Shown here in pieces: positions 62,290-64,000 of a DNA stretch of 64,000 bases (positions are counted from its first letter, which is position 1; the number at the start of each line of letters is the position of its first letter). The notes below the pieces were generated by a model. The model worked only from the letters and a program-made list of their open reading frames with translations. It did no database searches and was not told the origin of the DNA. Source of the DNA: Nonomuraea muscovyensis (lineage in GTDB: Bacteria; Actinomycetota; Actinomycetes; Streptosporangiales; Streptosporangiaceae); the NCBI RefSeq assembly GCF_014207745.1, contig NZ_JACHJB010000003.1:1280564-1344563 (forward strand). The letters run 5' to 3'. Both the position numbers and the translations under genes were made by a program.

Positions 62290-63579
62290 CTACTCCTGCC
62301 ACCACTCCGCGTCGTCGTCCGACTTGGCCTCCTGCTTGGCCGGAGCGGGCGCGGACACGGCCGGCTTCTCGCTGGCCGGCGCGGCGAGCGCCGGCTTCGG
62401 CGGAGCAGCGGTCACTGCGGGCTCGGGCTCCATGCCCGGCAGGGCGGCGCCACCGAGCAACTGGCGCAGCTGCGCCAGGTGGCTGGTGATGCTGTCGCGC
62501 TGGCGGGTGAGCTCGTCGACCTGACGCTGCATCGCCGTACGGGTGCGCTCGGCCTCGTTCTTCGCCTCGGTGACGATCGTCTCGGCGCTGGACTTGGCCT
62601 CGGAGACGATCGTCTCCGAGTTCTTGCGGGCGTTGGCGACCAGCTGCTTGGCGTGCAGGTCGGCCTCGCGGCGCGTCTGCTCGGCCTGCTGGGTGGCCTT
62701 CGTGGCCCGCGACTCGGCCGTGGCGGCGCGCTGCTCGGCCTCGGCGACCAGCTTCTGGGTGGCCGCCTGCGCGGTGGCGTGGCGCTCTGCCTCCTGGCGC
62801 TCCGCCTCCTCACGCCGCGACGCGAGCTGGATCTCGAACTCCGCCTCGTCCTGCGCCCGCTTCGCCTCGGACTCCTCCAGGACCCGCTGCGCCTGCGCCC
62901 GCATCTCGTCGGCCTGGCGCTTGGCGGTGGTCAGCACCTCGTCGCGCTCGCGCTTGGTCGAGGCCCGCAGCTGGGCCACCTCGCGCTCGGTGGTCGTGCG
63001 CAGCTTGGCGATCTCGCGCTCGGCGTCGGCCCGCTTCTCGGCCACCTCGTGGTCGGCGGTGGCCCGCAGCTTGGCGACCTCGCGCTCGGTGGTGCTGGTC
63101 AGCTCGTCGGCCTCGCGACGGGCGGTCGACCGGATCTCCTCGGCCTCCCGCTCGGCGGTGGTCCGCATCTCGTCGCTCTCGCGGGTGGCCTGCGCCCGCT
63201 TCTCGGCCGCCTCGGCCTCCGCGGCGGCACGCAGGTCGGCGGCCTCCACCTTGGCCGCCGCCTTGATCTCGTTGGCCTCGGACCGGGCGGCCTGGACGAG
63301 CTCCGTGGCTTGCTCCTCGGCCAGCCGCAACAACTGCTCGATGCGGGCGCCGAGACCGGAATAGGTCGGGCGCTCCTGCTCCTGGAGCTGGCGCTGGGAG
63401 TCGGACAGGTCGCGCTGCAGTGAGGTGACCTGTTCGCGGGCCTGGCGCAAATCGCCGTCGAGCTGCTTCAGGTGGTCGTGGACCTGATGACGGTCATAGC
63501 CACGAAGCACCACGTCGAATTCGCGTGCGGGGGCGTCTTCGAAGAAGTTGTTGAGTTGTGCGTCGATGTCGGACTGCAT
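62290..63579 (-). CDS. Scy/FilP-family coiled-coil polarity protein
   Basis: 429 residues, almost entirely coiled coil. Residues about 18-45 (REFDVVLRGYDRHQVHDHLK) form a DivIVA-like crossed N-terminal motif. From about 75 to 375 there are long hendecad-type repeats (EREVAKLRATADHEVAEKRA, AKLRTTTEREVAQLRAST). The last 50 residues are Ala/Pro-rich, ending in an acidic DDDAEWWQE. In Streptomyces, Scy and FilP are coiled-coil proteins of polar growth and hyphal stiffness encoded next to mce; this gene occupies that place, but only one member is present. It likely binds DivIVA at hyphal tips. FilP and Scy cannot be distinguished from length alone (Scy is about 1300 residues, FilP about 310). Confidence 0.85.
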   Translation of the reverse strand: MQSDIDAQLNNFFEDAPAREFDVVLRGYDRHQVHDHLKQLDGDLRQAREQVTSLQRDLSDSQRQLQEQERPTYSGLGARIEQLLRLAEEQATELVQAARSEANEIKAAAKVEAADLRAAAEAEAAEKRAQATRESDEMRTTAEREAEEIRSTARREADELTSTTEREVAKLRATADHEVAEKRADAEREIAKLRTTTEREVAQLRASTKRERDEVLTTAKRQADEMRAQAQRVLEESEAKRAQDEAEFEIQLASRREEAERQEAERHATAQAATQKLVAEAEQRAATAESRATKATQQAEQTRREADLHAKQLVANARKNSETIVSEAKSSAETIVTEAKNEAERTRTAMQRQVDELTRQRDSITSHLAQLRQLLGGAALPGMEPEPAVTAAPPKPALAAPASEKPAVSAPAPAKQEAKSDDDAEWWQE

Positions 63580-63648
63580 GGAGGCTCGATCCTGGGTTGT
63601 CGAGACGGCTACACGGGGCCGGACGGGGGGTTCGGGGCAGCCGAGCCA

Positions 63649-63674
63649 GGAGCCTGTGCCTCGCGGCAGGCTCC
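63649..63674 (-). terminator. Hairpin between mce and the Scy/FilP gene
   Basis: GGAGCCTG and CAGGCTCC pair perfectly with two more possible inner pairs around an irregular loop, 100 bases past the mce stop on the minus strand. It lacks a T-run, so its strength is uncertain. The promoter of the Scy/FilP gene probably lies in the 69 bases that follow. Confidence 0.4.
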
Positions 63675-63773
63675 CATGTCCGGTGGAAAGCCAGCGTACT
63701 CCGCCGGTGCCGACTCTGAAGCCCCGTCCAGCTTTCTGCGCGACTAGTTACATATGAACGAATTTTGCGTTTG

Positions 63774-64000
63774 CTAGGGCGTAGGAGCCTGTACCAGCTC
63801 CGTGAGCATTCCTCCCACGTCCTTGGGATGCAGAAACGCGATCTGCGTGCCCATGCTGCCGTGTCGCGGCCGCTCATCGAGCAGCCGCACGCCTTTCCCG
63901 CCGATTTCCTCCATCGCCCGCGCCACATCGGGGACGCCGAAGGCCACGTGGTGGACGCCCTCACCGCGCCTGGCCAGGAACCTGCCCACCGCGAATCGGG
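63774..64000 (-). CDS. mce: Methylmalonyl-CoA epimerase, 3' part
   Basis: The gene enters from the right edge; 75 residues are visible. The pattern RFLARRGEGVHHVAFGVPDV, then RLLDERPRHGSMGTQIAFLH and PKDVGGMLTELVQ, is that of VOC-fold methylmalonyl-CoA epimerase, with the metal-binding His in GVHHVAF and the C-terminal Glu in GMLTELVQ. It converts (S)- to (R)-methylmalonyl-CoA ahead of the B12-dependent mutase, which links it functionally to the cobalamin adenosyltransferase at 40900. In Streptomyces the same neighbour relation to the Scy/FilP genes is conserved. Confidence 0.92.
   Translation of the reverse strand, partial: RFAVGRFLARRGEGVHHVAFGVPDVARAMEEIGGKGVRLLDERPRHGSMGTQIAFLHPKDVGGMLTELVQAPTP

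Overview
This window is a stretch of a high-GC actinomycete chromosome. The evidence is the strong G/C bias at third codon positions, frequent GTG and TTG starts, and a gene order (thrC-thrB-rho-rpmE-prfA-prmC-Sua5 ... glyA-WecA-like-atp operon-DUF2550-PduO-ABC-STAS-NucS ... Scy/FilP-mce) that matches the conserved core of Streptomyces and its relatives. Family content suggests Streptosporangiales (Nonomuraea- or Actinomadura-like), but that placement is inference. No rRNA, tRNA, CRISPR array, transposase, integrase or replication origin was seen.

Layout. 1-5.6 kb holds a partial gene, a broken inositol-monophosphatase remnant, SRPBCC, DUF1838 and YceI proteins, a secreted protein of unknown function, and a TetR/secreted-lipase divergent pair. 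5.7-8.0 kb is a two-gene operon of a cis-prenyltransferase (UppS family) and an MpaB-type oxygenase domain fused to EF-hands. 8.0-18.6 kb is an island of six large family-2 glycosyltransferases of two internally homologous types, mostly translationally coupled, plus a small two-TM coiled-coil protein. This is the least explained and most interesting part of the window. 18.7-26.6 kb is housekeeping: threonine synthesis, Rho with a large Arg/Asp/Gly-rich insertion, ribosomal protein L31, release factor 1 and its methyltransferase, and a tRNA t6A enzyme. 26.7-29.5 kb encodes a very repetitive 804-residue protein with a WXG100-like N-terminus and a coupled 125-residue partner. 29.8-40.7 kb is SHMT, a WecA/TagO-like transferase, and the complete F-type ATP synthase operon, preceded by a CRP/GlxR-like site and with a perfect 14-bp hairpin between atpD and atpC.

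40.9-49.4 kb holds cobalamin adenosyltransferase, an ABC-2 exporter with an orphan sensor kinase, a STAS protein, a TetR regulator, the NucS mismatch endonuclease, a 3-hydroxyacyl-CoA dehydrogenase and small enzymes. 49.5-59.3 kb is an accessory block of a secreted DNRLRE/LamG protein and a 2077-residue RHS-repeat protein with a polybasic tail and no visible immunity gene, closed by a strong terminator. 59.3-64 kb holds an SDR, an alpha/beta hydrolase, an AI-2E family permease, a single Scy/FilP-type polarity coiled-coil protein and the 3' end of methylmalonyl-CoA epimerase.

How they work together. The core genes serve translation termination and recycling, threonine supply and oxidative phosphorylation. 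The glycosyltransferase island, the neighbouring cis-prenyltransferase and the WecA-like enzyme together suggest a lipid-carrier-linked surface glycan, although no flippase, polymerase or ligase is present in the window. The main candidates for a previously undescribed system are the paired glycosyltransferase island with its putative membrane anchor, and the RHS/LamG pair with its unusual C-terminus.
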